Part shown: piece after piece, positions 1 through 8,389 of the stretch | How positions within the stretch are numbered: position 1 is the stretch's first letter | Layout of the letters: each line of letters begins with the position of its first letter | Source of the DNA: an uncultured Collinsella sp. | GTDB lineage: Bacteria; Actinomycetota; Coriobacteriia; Coriobacteriales; Coriobacteriaceae | DNA length: 39,684 nucleotides | Reading direction: 5' to 3' | NCBI GenBank assembly: GCA_902470765.1 | Contig: CABRHW010000017.1 | Span: 1 to 39,684, forward strand | Position numbers and translations under genes: made by a program | The notes under the pieces: model-generated | Told to the model about the DNA's origin: nothing | What the model saw: only the letters and a program-made list of their open reading frames with translations | Database searches by the model: none

Positions 1-114
1 GGACTTGCAGCGACGGACCTCAGGACACTCTTACACCACGTCTGCGCGCGCGACCGACGAGATTCCGGACTGAGCGGTTTTGATAGCCGATGCCGGGGTG
101 GGTGCCCCCGCGCC

Positions 115-327
115 GTGCAAAAAATGGAGTATTCTGCAACTATAGGGGGTCCGTTAATCTATTCCAGGCCAAATAAAGCCGCTCAAGAGTTATCCAAGGG
201 CGGTAAACAGACAAGGTCTTCCTCAAATGTTGCCTAACGTTCTCGTTCGATAGCGTTTTTGTTTCTCATTTGGATTAACTTGTGGGTGCTGGAGGGCCGA
301 CCCTGCTGAATACTCGCAATTTTGCAC
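115..327. repeat. Long inverted-repeat element (element C) 3' of the nuclease-like gene
   Basis: Bases 115-138 and 304-327 form an imperfect 24-bp inverted repeat (19 of 24 match by eye; both arms begin GTGCAAAA and contain GAGTATTC). The AT-rich interior of about 165 bp has no credible ORF. The element ends 31 bp beyond the stop codon of the minus-strand gene at 358. It could be a non-autonomous mobile element or a structured 3' region. The remainder of 1-357 shows no gene. Confidence 0.5.
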
Positions 328-357
328 ATCGCTAGGGTACCCACCTTGTTAGCCGGT

Positions 358-1548
358 CTAGCTTCCGGCCCCGAAGATTCTGCCCTCGGGCGCGAGGCTG
401 CTTATTTGGGCAAATGATGGGCTGTCGGATTCGACAGTCTGCATGTCATCGATTGCCGGAACTTCATTTATTGTCGGGTCATCCAGCGTGATACCTTCGA
501 GTGTTGCTTTTTCGAGGTCGATTCGTTGACGATCTTCGGAATCCTGGCGAAGCTGCTTCTGAATTCGCTTTTTCTCTTCTATAAACCTTCTGAGCACAAA
601 CTGTCTCAGGTTCTCTTGCATGATTTGAAAGTCTTTTGGCAGACGCGAGGGACGTATGGCCTCTTTCCGTTGGATCGCTTCCATGACCCTAACGAAAGCG
701 CTGGCATGCATAAAGGAATAACGACTGACGGTGATGATTCCGTATCCCATGGACGCAAGCGCATTCTTGCGCTCCTCATCGATGGCGCGGTCTTCTTCCG
801 CGTCATGATAAAACCCGTTGTATTCAATGTCTGTGCGAGATTTCTTTAGATACGCATCCATAAAGAACTTTTTGCGTCTCGTGAGATTCTTTGCGGCAGC
901 GGTGACCTGCACCTCGTAATCGGTCTCAATTCCCTTAATACCAAGCCCTCCTTCGCTTTTAGGCAACGTTAGCATCATGACAAAGGCCGTTTCCATAGGA
1001 GACCGGCATCCGTCGCGCACACATTGGATCGCCTTTCGGGCAAGGGCCAGACCGTCGCATCTGGTAATGGAATTAAAGAACTGTTTCAACCTCTCGGTCG
1101 AGGTGAGCGCGAAACGCTCGTTATAAGAGGTGGAAGAGCCGGTTCCAAGGGAGTAAACGCCGCACAATTCAAAGTAGTACTCCACCAGTTCGCGAAAAGG
1201 GAGATAGGTGGCGGCCTGAAGTGCGCAAAGCTCAACGCCAACAATGAAGATGCCATCTTTGAGCTCTATAAAGCGTGAGCTCGAGAATCGTTTTGACGAA
1301 ACGTGGCATTGACAGTTCATTGCATAGCGCGCATTCCTGCGATCAAACACCATTACTTCGAGGCAATCATTTGCGTCAAGGGAAACATCGTGTTTGGTGA
1401 GCCATTCTGCGGCTGCGTCAAGGAGCGTTCCGGTGGGACATGATCCGTAAATCGCGGCAGGGTTACAGGGCTCGGTGTCTTTCGCAGACGCCGAATGCGC
1501 GGCCTGGTAGACCGCTTTTGCAGTGGTATGTGACAATACGATACTCAT
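358..1548 (-). CDS. Putative PD-(D/E)XK nuclease-like (AbiEi/DUF559-like) protein
   Basis: A 396-residue protein with no exact family match that I can name. Its layout resembles AbiEi/DUF559-type actinobacterial proteins. An N-terminal SHTTA motif (residues 6-10) is followed by a central segment with the ELCG motif (127-130), then a C-terminal region with SPMET (183-187), D231, E242-Y-N-G and a GYGIITV strand near 269. The E186...D231...E242-x-N pattern fits a PD-(D/E)XK-like core whose usual Lys is replaced by Asn, so activity is uncertain. The last 80 residues are charged and probably coiled. The gene at 9765-10814 shares all of these landmarks. No clear Shine-Dalgarno precedes the ATG; an AT-rich TATATA lies just upstream, so the message may be nearly leaderless. 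Reading the family as a nuclease or toxin-antitoxin component is inference. Confidence 0.6.
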   Translation of the reverse strand: MSIVLSHTTAKAVYQAAHSASAKDTEPCNPAAIYGSCPTGTLLDAAAEWLTKHDVSLDANDCLEVMVFDRRNARYAMNCQCHVSSKRFSSSRFIELKDGIFIVGVELCALQAATYLPFRELVEYYFELCGVYSLGTGSSTSYNERFALTSTERLKQFFNSITRCDGLALARKAIQCVRDGCRSPMETAFVMMLTLPKSEGGLGIKGIETDYEVQVTAAAKNLTRRKKFFMDAYLKKSRTDIEYNGFYHDAEEDRAIDEERKNALASMGYGIITVSRYSFMHASAFVRVMEAIQRKEAIRPSRLPKDFQIMQENLRQFVLRRFIEEKKRIQKQLRQDSEDRQRIDLEKATLEGITLDDPTINEVPAIDDMQTVESDSPSFAQISSLAPEGRIFGAGS

Positions 1549-1897
1549 GGTATATATCGTGTCAGCTAATGCCGTGTTGATGGCGCTGAGTGGGAAAGTC
1601 GTTTTAGGGGCCTAACCAAATGCTGTCCAAAAGCTTGACGCAATTATGGGTTGGCACGCCTAAAATCAATGTTATCGCAGCTTAGCTATAGCATATAAAA
1701 ACTCAATTGCTGCACATTTGATATCGATGCATCGCCATCCGACAACGAATTACGTGTCGGGAATTGGCCGAAATCGTTCAAAATGAGGGTTCAGAATTTG
1801 TGATGGCAGATCTATCTGTGGAACGTAGGGCGGCCCCGCTGCGGTGTTTCCCGCTGCGAGGCCGCTCGTGAGCAAGCAGTGTTTGTCGCAGGCGTTG
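1549..1897. other. Intergenic region, AT-rich, no gene seen
   Basis: This 349-bp gap separates the nuclease-like gene from the 3' end of the exonuclease gene. It is richer in A+T than its surroundings and probably holds the promoter of the nuclease-like gene. A 6-bp stem (CCGACA/TGTCGG, around 1739-1760) is visible. I find no convincing coding sequence or known RNA. Confidence 0.5.
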
Positions 1898-2866
1898 CTA
1901 TTTCGCGAATAGGTTCTTGAGGTTGAACTCGGCCTGTACCGTGCGGAGCATGAGGTCGGTGTCGTCCAGACCCAGATGCTGCTCGTTGGCGTCGGGCGCG
2001 AGGGTGCCGCGACGGCGTGCCCAGTTCTCGAGCGCGGCGGGGGCGGACTCGCGGGGGAGCGAGCGCACGTCGGCGTCCAGGCTGCGGCAGATCTGGCGCG
2101 AGTCGATGACGATGATCTTACCCGCGCGGCGTGCCTCGGCGTAGCCGTCCAGGTGGATCTTGAACCAGCTGTCCTCAAACGCGGCGTTGTGTGCCATGTA
2201 CGGGTACTTCTTCATGAGCTTGAGCAGCTGCTTCTGCAGTTCCTTGTTCTCGCGGAACGGCTTTTTGCCGTCGATGTCGTTCCAGGTGATGTGGTGGATA
2301 TTCGACAGCGGTACATCCTCGCCGCGGTAGATGTCGGGCAGGCCACAGTAGTGCGCCTCGGCGTCGTGCGGGATGGCGTCGCTGGTGAGTTCCATGATCT
2401 CCCAGCCGACGTTGATGATATAACCGCGTTCGGGTGCACGGCCGGTGGTCTCGATGTCGACACCGAGCACGGTGCCCTGGATGGGCTTGCGGGCGTAGGC
2501 CACGCCGAGCGCGTCGCGGTCACCGCGGATCTCGCGCATAACGGACGCGGCGGTGCGCTTTTGCATTTTGCCGATGGCGGCGCAGGTGTCGGCGTCGGAC
2601 AGGCCGCGCGAGAGCGTCGCGGGCGTCACATTGCGCAGGCGTGCCTCCCCAATCTGGTCGCAAAGGTCGCGGTTGCGGTCGGCCAGGTCGCGCACGGTGG
2701 CAAAGTCGAAGCCGGGGTCGTCCTCGGCAGTAAAATACTCGGTCTCGAGCACCTTGAGGGCCTCTTCGCCCTTCTGGCGTTCGGACTCCATGGCACCGTG
2801 GTCGCCATAGATAAACATGGGAATAAACGGCTGGCGCTCGTATTCAAGTGCTTGCGAAACGTTCAT
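1898..2866 (-). CDS. DnaQ-like DEDDh 3'-5' exonuclease-domain protein
   Basis: A 322-residue protein whose C-terminal half is an RNase T/DnaQ-type exonuclease domain. It has the ExoI motif DIETTG (D137, E139), an ExoII-like HNAAF-E-D segment near residue 225, and an ExoIII motif with H297 and D302 (H-x4-D, the DEDDh type). By family knowledge such domains remove nucleotides from 3' ends of DNA or RNA with two metal ions. The first 120 residues are charged and match no domain I recognise, so the substrate cannot be named. The start is supported by AAGGAG six bases before the ATG. It stands alone and is divergent from the metal exporter at 3038. Confidence 0.8.
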   Translation of the reverse strand: MNVSQALEYERQPFIPMFIYGDHGAMESERQKGEEALKVLETEYFTAEDDPGFDFATVRDLADRNRDLCDQIGEARLRNVTPATLSRGLSDADTCAAIGKMQKRTAASVMREIRGDRDALGVAYARKPIQGTVLGVDIETTGRAPERGYIINVGWEIMELTSDAIPHDAEAHYCGLPDIYRGEDVPLSNIHHITWNDIDGKKPFRENKELQKQLLKLMKKYPYMAHNAAFEDSWFKIHLDGYAEARRAGKIIVIDSRQICRSLDADVRSLPRESAPAALENWARRRGTLAPDANEQHLGLDDTDLMLRTVQAEFNLKNLFAK

Positions 2867-3037
2867 AGGCTGCTCCTTGGACGGGCCGCGTCGCGCGGCT
2901 CGGGGTTACTGAGTTGTGGCGAGATGATAGTTTACCATGGGCAACTATTGGCATCGCGCCCGGGACAACTACAATACCCTAGTTGACCGCTAGGACTTTT
3001 ACAATGCTGCCGAAAGACACGAAAGGTTCCATCCGTC

Positions 3038-4126
3038 ATGGATTTACTGATTGATATTCTGCTCGACGCCGGCAAGGACACGCTGTCGCTGGTGCCGTTT
3101 TTGTTGGTGACGTATCTTGCTCTCGAGACACTTGAGCACGTTGCGGGCGACCGCGTCAACGGCGCTATCAAGCGCGCCGGCGCTGCGGGTCCCGTGGTTG
3201 GCTCGCTGCTGGGCATTGTGCCGCAGTGCGGATTTTCGGCCATGGCAGCAACGCTGTACGCCGGCCGTGTCGTGACCTTGGGCACGTTGGTGGCGGTGTT
3301 CCTTTCGACCTCCGACGAGATGCTGCCGCTGCTACTTGCCGAGCAGGTTCCCGTGCAGACTATGGCGATGCTTTTGGCTTCGAAAGCGCTTATCGCACTG
3401 GTCACGGGCTTTATTGTAGATGCCGCCATTCGCGGTCTGCGTCGCAACGCCCGCGCGCATGCGGCGATTCGTCGTACCGTGTTGGGGACCACTGTCAATC
3501 CGGCGCACGTTAACTGCGCGCATGACGACCACAGCGGCGGTGACATCATCGACGAGGTGGCCGAGGCGGGCGTGAGCGCCGACCACATCCACGAGTTGTG
3601 CGAGCGCGACCATTGCGGTTGCGATGAAGACGAGGACGAGCACGAACACGGACATGGCCACGATCACGGTCATGAGGGCGAACATGAACACCATGATGGT
3701 CACGGTCACTCCCACTCCCACGAAGGGACGCCTGTCCTGTCGATCATCCGCAGCGCGATCTCGCACACCGTGCAGGTCTCGGTATTCATTTTTCTGGTGA
3801 CGCTGATTCTGGTCGCCGTGCTCGAGACGTTCGGCGAGTCCGCGATCGAGCAGTTCCTGCGCGGCAACGAGATACTCGCTGTCCTGGGTTCGGCGCTTGT
3901 CGGGCTGATTCCCAATTGCTCGGCGAGCGTGGTCATTACACAGCTGTATCTGGAAGGCGCGCTGCAACTGGCGCCGATGCTCGCCGGCACGCTCATTTCC
4001 GCCGGCGTGGGTTATCTGGTGCTGTTCCGCACCAACCGCAGCGCCCGCGAAAATGTCGTGTTCCTGATCATGATGTACGTCATCGGCGCTGGCTGGGGCC
4101 TTATCCTTTCCGCCTTTGGGTTCTAA
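3038..4126 (+). CDS. Putative manganese/heavy-metal exporter (ArsP_2-type) with His-rich loop
   Basis: A 362-residue membrane protein of the putative 10-TM heavy-metal exporter family often annotated as a manganese transporter (PF11449-like). Two halves each carry a G-[IL]-[VI]-P-[QN]-C motif (GIVPQCG at 59-65, GLIPNCS at 289-295), which suggests an internal duplication with pseudo-symmetry. Between them, residues about 183-229 form a soluble loop very rich in His, Asp and Glu, with Cys188, Cys193 and Cys195, well suited to metal binding. Homologues are often controlled by a yybP-ykoY Mn riboswitch; I see none in the 170-bp upstream gap. GAAAGG about 11 bases upstream serves as ribosome site. 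The transported ion is not shown by sequence alone. Confidence 0.75.
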   Translation: MDLLIDILLDAGKDTLSLVPFLLVTYLALETLEHVAGDRVNGAIKRAGAAGPVVGSLLGIVPQCGFSAMAATLYAGRVVTLGTLVAVFLSTSDEMLPLLLAEQVPVQTMAMLLASKALIALVTGFIVDAAIRGLRRNARAHAAIRRTVLGTTVNPAHVNCAHDDHSGGDIIDEVAEAGVSADHIHELCERDHCGCDEDEDEHEHGHGHDHGHEGEHEHHDGHGHSHSHEGTPVLSIIRSAISHTVQVSVFIFLVTLILVAVLETFGESAIEQFLRGNEILAVLGSALVGLIPNCSASVVITQLYLEGALQLAPMLAGTLISAGVGYLVLFRTNRSARENVVFLIMMYVIGAGWGLILSAFGF

Positions 4127-4155
4127 GTGGATGTTTGGGGCATGCCGTAAAACTA

Positions 4156-4256
4156 GGACATGCCATAAATTCCACCGCCATGACCTGGGCGTTGGATGCG
4201 CGTCAATCGGCAAAACAAAAAGGTAGATTATTAGGCATGTCCCAAAAACCTACCTT
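4156..4256. repeat. Convergent intergenic palindromes with a GGGACATGCC box
   Basis: GGACATGCC (4156-4164) is repeated inverted as GGCATGTCC (4234-4242). A 7-bp stem AAGGTAG/CTACCTT pairs 4220-4226 with 4250-4256. On the minus strand 4243-4216 reads GGGACATGCCTAATAATC and then an A/T-rich tail, the same design (GGGAC box plus class-specific tail) as the repeats at 16517, 29241 and 31597. It lies between the convergent 3' ends of the exporter (4126) and the YaiI-like gene (4259), so it may also end both transcripts. Confidence 0.5.
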
Positions 4257-4258
4257 GG

Positions 4259-4741
4259 TTAGTGCAGCAACTCGGTGAGGTTGCGTTTAAAGCGGGCGCG
4301 GTCTTCGCTGGTAAATGCTGCCGGACCGCGAGTGCGTCCGCCGGCGCGGCGTACCTTCTTTTCCTCGTGGCGAATAAACAGCTGCATATCGATAGTCGCC
4401 TTGTCGTACACGCGCCCGCGCACACCGATGGCGGCGGCATCGCGCCCGAGCACCATGCTCGCCAAGCCAATGTCCTGCGTCACGACCACGTCGCCCGCCT
4501 GCAGGCGTTCGACAATGGCAAAGTCGGCGCTGTCGGCGCCCACGCTCACGTCGAGCGTCGTGACCCAAAAGCCGCGACGCGCGTGCTCGGCATCGCGCGG
4601 GTCGTCGCGGTGAATGTGCCGTTCCAGGTTTTGCGTGCTGTTGCCGGCGATAACAACGGCGACGCCCGCCCGCCGCGCGCAGTCAATCGACTCGCGCGTG
4701 ACCGGGCAGGCGTCGGCATCAATAAAGAGCGTTCGCGGCAT
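4259..4741 (-). CDS. YaiI/YqxD family protein (UPF0178, DUF188)
   Basis: A 160-residue cytosolic protein of the widespread YaiI/YqxD family, recognised from the N-terminal FIDADACPVT segment (acidic cluster at 7-14), the DVSVGADSADFAIVERLQAGD stretch and the VTQDIGLASMVLGRDA block. The fold is PIN-like by family knowledge, but the molecular role is not established. Its ATG directly abuts the TAG of the upstream gene at 4742, so the two are co-transcribed and probably translationally coupled; no strong ribosome site is seen. Length is typical for the family. Confidence 0.85.
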   Translation of the reverse strand: MPRTLFIDADACPVTRESIDCARRAGVAVVIAGNSTQNLERHIHRDDPRDAEHARRGFWVTTLDVSVGADSADFAIVERLQAGDVVVTQDIGLASMVLGRDAAAIGVRGRVYDKATIDMQLFIRHEEKKVRRAGGRTRGPAAFTSEDRARFKRNLTELLH

Positions 4742-5344
4742 CTAGTGCACCAGTTTGCCAAATTGAATAGCGCGAACAATCAGCGTTACGCCAAACACCA
4801 GCAGCGCGGCGCCGCTAAAGATGACGAGCATCTTGGCCGACCACAGCGGATAGATAAACACGAACATGCCGGCGATGATGGAAAGTGCGCCGCTCAGGAT
4901 AGCGAGGGCGCGGTTGGACGAAAGCTCGGACTCCAGAATGGACATGACACCTTCGACAATCCAGCCAAAGCCGGCCACGATAACCACCATCGTGGTGAGC
5001 GTCGCGGTCGAGAAGGCCTGGTTGCGCAGGATTATGACGCCGCCCAGGATAATGAGTAGGTTGGAGATGATGCTCGTGACGCGCCAGCCGGTGGGCAGCA
5101 GCGGCTCAAAAATGGCAGTGAACAGCCTGATGGCTGCCGTAATCACAAAGTAGAAGCCCAGGACGGTCGTCAAAAAGACGAGGGACTTGGCGGGTGCAAA
5201 AAGCAGCGCGATACCAGCAATGAGCGCCACGACGCCCGTGATGGCGTAGATCCAGCGCACGGCCTTGACGGCTTTGCCTGCCATGCTTTTCTCGTCAAAT
5301 CCAAACTGGCTCGATTTTTGGTCATCGTTCTTAAAGATGCCCAT
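4742..5344 (-). CDS. HdeD/DUF308-type small membrane protein
   Basis: A 200-residue integral membrane protein with a short charged N-terminus (about 25 residues) followed by six hydrophobic segments separated by short turns, the pattern of HdeD/DUF308 proteins. The segment beginning IYAITGVVALIAG and later Gly-rich helices are characteristic. Function in this family is poorly known; the E. coli member is linked to acid resistance, which need not apply here. AAGGAG lies 6-7 bases before the ATG. It is the first gene of a two-gene unit with the YaiI-like gene. Confidence 0.75.
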   Translation of the reverse strand: MGIFKNDDQKSSQFGFDEKSMAGKAVKAVRWIYAITGVVALIAGIALLFAPAKSLVFLTTVLGFYFVITAAIRLFTAIFEPLLPTGWRVTSIISNLLIILGGVIILRNQAFSTATLTTMVVIVAGFGWIVEGVMSILESELSSNRALAILSGALSIIAGMFVFIYPLWSAKMLVIFSGAALLVFGVTLIVRAIQFGKLVH

Positions 5345-5579
5345 AATGTCTCCTTTCCGTGCGGCGTAAGCCTTGATCGTTACAACCAGTATCCCCTAAG
5401 GGCGCTGACGTATGGGTCGGGGAGGGCGAAACGTAACCCAAAGGCCCCGAATTGTTTCCGTTGTTCCCCACGTCGCGATTTTCTATTCAACAGGTGTAGA
5501 ACATTGCAGCCCTGTTCGTTATTGCCTACGTTTTAGGTTAGATTTTCCTAAGGACAATTGGCTTGTATTGGGGGTCCCT

Positions 5580-6251
5580 ATGAACGAAGCAGTTCCCGAG
5601 GCACCGTCGAGTGTCGAATCGATGGCAAAGCAAGGTTGCGAAAAGCTCGGTCTGGAAGCGTTTGATGCGCTGGTCCGTCGTGCCCGTACGTGCCGTCGCT
5701 TTGACGAGTCCATGCGCGTGCCGCGCGAGTTTTTGCTCGAGCTGGCGGAACTGGCGCACCTGGCTCCCTGCGGTGCCAATGCTCAGCGTCTGCGTTTTCA
5801 TGTGGTAAGCGGTGCAGAGGACTGCGCGCGTGTATTTGACGAGCTTGCATGGGCCGGCGCGTTTAAGGATTGGCCGGGTCCTGCCGAGGGCGAGCGCCCG
5901 ACCGGCTATATCGCGATTCTGGCCGAGCGCGCCGTTCCGGGCAAGCCTGCCGCTCCCATTACCGAGGTCGACACGGGCATTGCCGCGCAGACGATGATGC
6001 TCGCCGCCCGCAGCGCCACGCCCGAGGTGGCAGCCTGCATGTTCAAGGCCTTTACGCCCCGCGCGATCGATGCCATGGGGCTCGATAACGACAAGTATGA
6101 GCTCAAGCTGATCATGGCCTTTGGCGTTCCGGCCGAGACACAGGTGATCGATGCGATCGATTCCAACCCCGACGGCTCCATCAATTATTGGCGCGACGAG
6201 GCGCAGGTGCACCACGTACCCAAGCGTCCGCTTGCCGACGTGCTGCTGTAG
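5580..6251 (+). CDS. Nitroreductase family protein
   Basis: A 223-residue FMN-dependent nitroreductase-fold protein. The N-terminal RRARTCRRFDES motif matches the FMN-phosphate-binding S/C-x-R-x-F/Y element. CGANAQ near residue 66 is the N-x-Q flavin contact, and DTGIAAQTMMLAA is the conserved central helix. By family it would reduce nitro or quinone-type substrates, or act in other flavin chemistry, with NAD(P)H; the substrate is unknown. An in-frame reading extends to 5412, but its first 56 codons do not resemble the family; the ATG at 5580 is preceded by a G-rich GGGGG and gives the usual length. A CCACCAC hairpin follows the stop. Confidence 0.8.
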   Translation: MNEAVPEAPSSVESMAKQGCEKLGLEAFDALVRRARTCRRFDESMRVPREFLLELAELAHLAPCGANAQRLRFHVVSGAEDCARVFDELAWAGAFKDWPGPAEGERPTGYIAILAERAVPGKPAAPITEVDTGIAAQTMMLAARSATPEVAACMFKAFTPRAIDAMGLDNDKYELKLIMAFGVPAETQVIDAIDSNPDGSINYWRDEAQVHHVPKRPLADVLL

Positions 6252-6286
6252 TTGTGCGTCGTTGCGGTGCAATCCGGCGGCAAAAT

Positions 6287-6317
6287 CACCACAAAGGCTC
6301 CTGTCCCCTTTGTGGTG
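6287..6317. repeat. CCACCACAAAGG hairpin repeat, copy 1
   Basis: An 11-bp perfect stem CACCACAAAGG/CCTTTGTGGTG (6287-6297, 6307-6317) encloses the 9-base loop CTCCTGTCC. It sits between the nitroreductase stop and the GTG start of the first histidine phosphatase, only 17 bases before that start. It is the shortest-stemmed copy and lacks flanking A and T runs, so termination here may be weak. Confidence 0.8.
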
Positions 6318-6334
6318 GTACGAGGGGAGGGTGT

Positions 6335-6877
6335 GTGGCAGATCTGTATTTGGTGCGGCATGGGCAGACTGAGCTCAATGTGCAGAGCATTTTGCAGGGC
6401 TGGCACGATTCGCCGCTTACGGCGCACGGGCGCGAGCAGGCGCTGACGGCGCGTACGGCGTTTGCGGCGCGTGGCGTGGCCTTTGATCATGTGTATTCCT
6501 CGCCGTTGGGCCGGGCGCGGCATACGGCCGAGCTTATCGTTGGCGAGGGCCGTTCCATTGAGCTGGTCGATGACCTGCGTGAGTGGCATTTTGGCTCGCT
6601 GGAGGGCACATCAAATCGCGAGATGCCGCCGCAGCCCTGGGGCGATTATCCGGTGGCCTTTGGCGGCGAGTCGGAAGTGCAGCTTCAGTCGCGCATGGTC
6701 GCGGCGCTGTCCCGTATTATGGCCCGGCCGCAGCACGACTGCGTGCTGGCGGTTTCCCACGGCTCAGCCTGCCAGGAGTTTCTTGAGTATGTGACTGGCG
6801 GGGGAGAGCTACCCGACAACGGTGCCGTGCTTCATTTTGGCTATTGCGACGGGGCGTTTTCGCTCTTGGGTTGGTAA
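6335..6877 (+). CDS. Histidine phosphatase family protein 1
   Basis: A 180-residue member of the phosphoglycerate-mutase-like histidine phosphatase superfamily. The phosphorylated His is in LVRHGQTE (H9), followed by the FDHVYSSPLGRARHTAE block, the acid in LREWHFGSLEG and the second catalytic His in VSHGSA. The start is a GTG at 6335 placed 4-5 bases after GAGGGGAGG; upstream in-frame sequence runs through the hairpin repeat and is not protein-like. It is followed after 17 bases by a paralogue (6895-7530), so the pair arose by tandem duplication. Substrates of this superfamily range from sugar phosphates to phosphoserine and cannot be read from the motifs. Confidence 0.85.
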   Translation: MADLYLVRHGQTELNVQSILQGWHDSPLTAHGREQALTARTAFAARGVAFDHVYSSPLGRARHTAELIVGEGRSIELVDDLREWHFGSLEGTSNREMPPQPWGDYPVAFGGESEVQLQSRMVAALSRIMARPQHDCVLAVSHGSACQEFLEYVTGGGELPDNGAVLHFGYCDGAFSLLGW

Positions 6878-6894
6878 CGAACGAAAGGACCCCT

Positions 6895-7530
6895 ATGAAT
6901 AAAGATCTGTATCTGGTCCGTCATGGACAGACGATATTCAACCTTAAGCGTATCATTCAGGGGTGGAGTGACTCGCCGCTTACGCAGCTGGGTTGCGACC
7001 AGGCGGCGCGCGCCGGCATGTTTTTACGTGCGCGCGGCATTGAGCCCGATCATGCCTACACCTCTACGCTTCATCGCACCGAGCAGACTATCGCCAACTT
7101 GTGGCCGGGCTTGGCGTACGAGCGCCTGGACGGCCTGCGTGAGTGGTTCTTTGGCGACTTTGAGGCCGAGCGCGTGATGCTTATGCCCGAGCGCCCGTGG
7201 CGCGACTTCTATCGGCAGTTTGGCGGCGAGGGCCAGATCCAGGTGCGCACGCGCATGGTGGCGACGCTGACCGATCTTATGCAGCGTCCGGACCATACGT
7301 GCGTGCTCGCGGTAAGTCATGGCTCAGCTATCAAGGAGTTTTTGGACCACGTGCGGGGCGCGGCGGCCGACGAGCGCGAACGCGTGCCGGGCAACTGCTC
7401 AGTGCTGCATTTTGCGTTTGACGATGCGGCCGATACGTTTGAACTGGTCGAAGTCTTTACGCAGGAAGACTACGCGCGCGAGCTGGGGCTAGAGCCGCTC
7501 GTGGCGGCGGCAGGTCCGCAGCGTGGATAA
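6895..7530 (+). CDS. Histidine phosphatase family protein 2
   Basis: A 211-residue paralogue of the preceding gene with the same landmarks: LVRHGQTIFN (H10), PDHAYTSTLHRTEQT, LREWFFGDFEAE and VSHGSA. The C-terminus is extended by about 25 residues and there are small insertions (for example AAADERERV) relative to its neighbour. GAAAGGA lies 5-12 bases before the ATG. Both genes are probably on one transcript that ends at the strong hairpin at 7577. Phosphatase or mutase activity is inferred from the family; the fact that serA and serC lie nearby makes phosphoserine one candidate substrate. Confidence 0.85.
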   Translation: MNKDLYLVRHGQTIFNLKRIIQGWSDSPLTQLGCDQAARAGMFLRARGIEPDHAYTSTLHRTEQTIANLWPGLAYERLDGLREWFFGDFEAERVMLMPERPWRDFYRQFGGEGQIQVRTRMVATLTDLMQRPDHTCVLAVSHGSAIKEFLDHVRGAAADERERVPGNCSVLHFAFDDAADTFELVEVFTQEDYARELGLEPLVAAAGPQRG

Positions 7531-7576
7531 CGCTGACGTTGCGGCCCGGTTTACCGGCGTAATTGTTTGATGCGAA

Positions 7577-7620
7577 AAGGGCGGAGGTGCATGCGTTTGC
7601 TGCATCTCCGCCCCTTGTTT
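7577..7620. terminator. Bidirectional intrinsic terminator
   Basis: A 13-bp stem with one G-U pair (GGGCGGAGGTGCA at 7579-7591, TGCATCTCCGCCC at 7601-7613) is preceded by AAAA and followed by a T-rich TTGTTTGTTT. It separates the histidine phosphatase pair from the convergent gene ending at 7660 and can serve both strands. Confidence 0.8.
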
Positions 7621-7659
7621 GTTTGGATGCTGGGTTTTCCAGCTTAGCGTTTGAGTTCG

Positions 7660-8349
7660 CTAGAACCGTGAGACCTGGTGAGTGAGCAGACCCGTCGGAA
7701 CCTGCGGCGCGCTGCCGCTGACCTGCGCGGCGGGGAACAGCACGGCTACAGCAAAGTTGAACGGCTCTTTGCCAGAGTAGGCGCCGGCAGCGCGGGCCTC
7801 GTCGGCCAGAATCAGTGATGCCCCAGCCAGTGCGGCGACATAGGCGGAGTCACCGGCGAACACCGGGTCGGGCGCCTGATCGAGCATGGCACGGATGGCG
7901 GCAACGGCGTCCTCGCGCTTGACCTCCCACACGCGATGTGTGACGCCCGCGGGATCGGTGACGGCGTAGAGCGATGCGCCCTCTTTGGCAGCGCTCAAAA
8001 TGATATCCATGACGGGCGACGCCTCGTAGGCGAGCGACACGGGGCGCGGCTGCACCTTGAGCTCGGCGATCGCGCGCGCGGTGGCGAGTGCGTCGATGCT
8101 CTCGGCGGCAGCCTCGTCGCCGCCCGTCAGCACGTTAACCGGGCAAATCGCCACGACACCCGTCACGCGTCCCGGCTCACCCGAGCATTCGTACACGTAA
8201 TACGCCGCGCCTGGATCCTTGAGCATCAGACCATCGGCAATGGCTCCGCGCAGAGCATCGTTGCCGCTCAGGATGCTGCCCATTGCAGGCAGTGCCTCGA
8301 GCACGCGGTCCTGAGCCGGGCGGATGCAGGGAAACGGAAGTGCTTTCAT
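7660..8349 (-). CDS. Short, degenerate DUF1015-like (COG4198-like) protein
   Basis: A 229-residue soluble protein. The order of weak landmarks matches DUF1015: an N-terminal PFPCIRPAQDRV, AYYVYECSGEPGRVTGVVAICPV, then TDPAGVTHRVWEV followed by a helix and FAGDSAYVAAL. In full-length DUF1015 proteins (over 400 residues) the last block is an ADGHHR-type signature; here the two His and the Arg are absent, and the early PYD and HE motifs are also missing. It may be a diverged, shortened relative with a different or structural role, so the assignment is tentative. In other phyla DUF1015 genes are common neighbours of serA/serC, and here serA lies 2.8 kb away. The start has only a weak AGGA. Confidence 0.5.
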   Translation of the reverse strand: MKALPFPCIRPAQDRVLEALPAMGSILSGNDALRGAIADGLMLKDPGAAYYVYECSGEPGRVTGVVAICPVNVLTGGDEAAAESIDALATARAIAELKVQPRPVSLAYEASPVMDIILSAAKEGASLYAVTDPAGVTHRVWEVKREDAVAAIRAMLDQAPDPVFAGDSAYVAALAGASLILADEARAAGAYSGKEPFNFAVAVLFPAAQVSGSAPQVPTGLLTHQVSRF

Positions 8350-8389
8350 GGGGCGGTCCTAACGCACGAGTCGGTTTGTTCGCGGCTTA

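Noticed and set aside
1976..2986. 336-codon open frame antisense to the exonuclease gene
   Set aside because: The minus strand carries complete exonuclease motifs; the plus frame is biased composition only.
2867..3037. Manganese riboswitch upstream of the metal exporter
   Set aside because: I could not find the conserved yybP-ykoY loops by eye in this short region.
5412..5579. N-terminal extension of the nitroreductase
   Set aside because: The 56 residues do not resemble the family, and the ATG at 5580 gives normal length.
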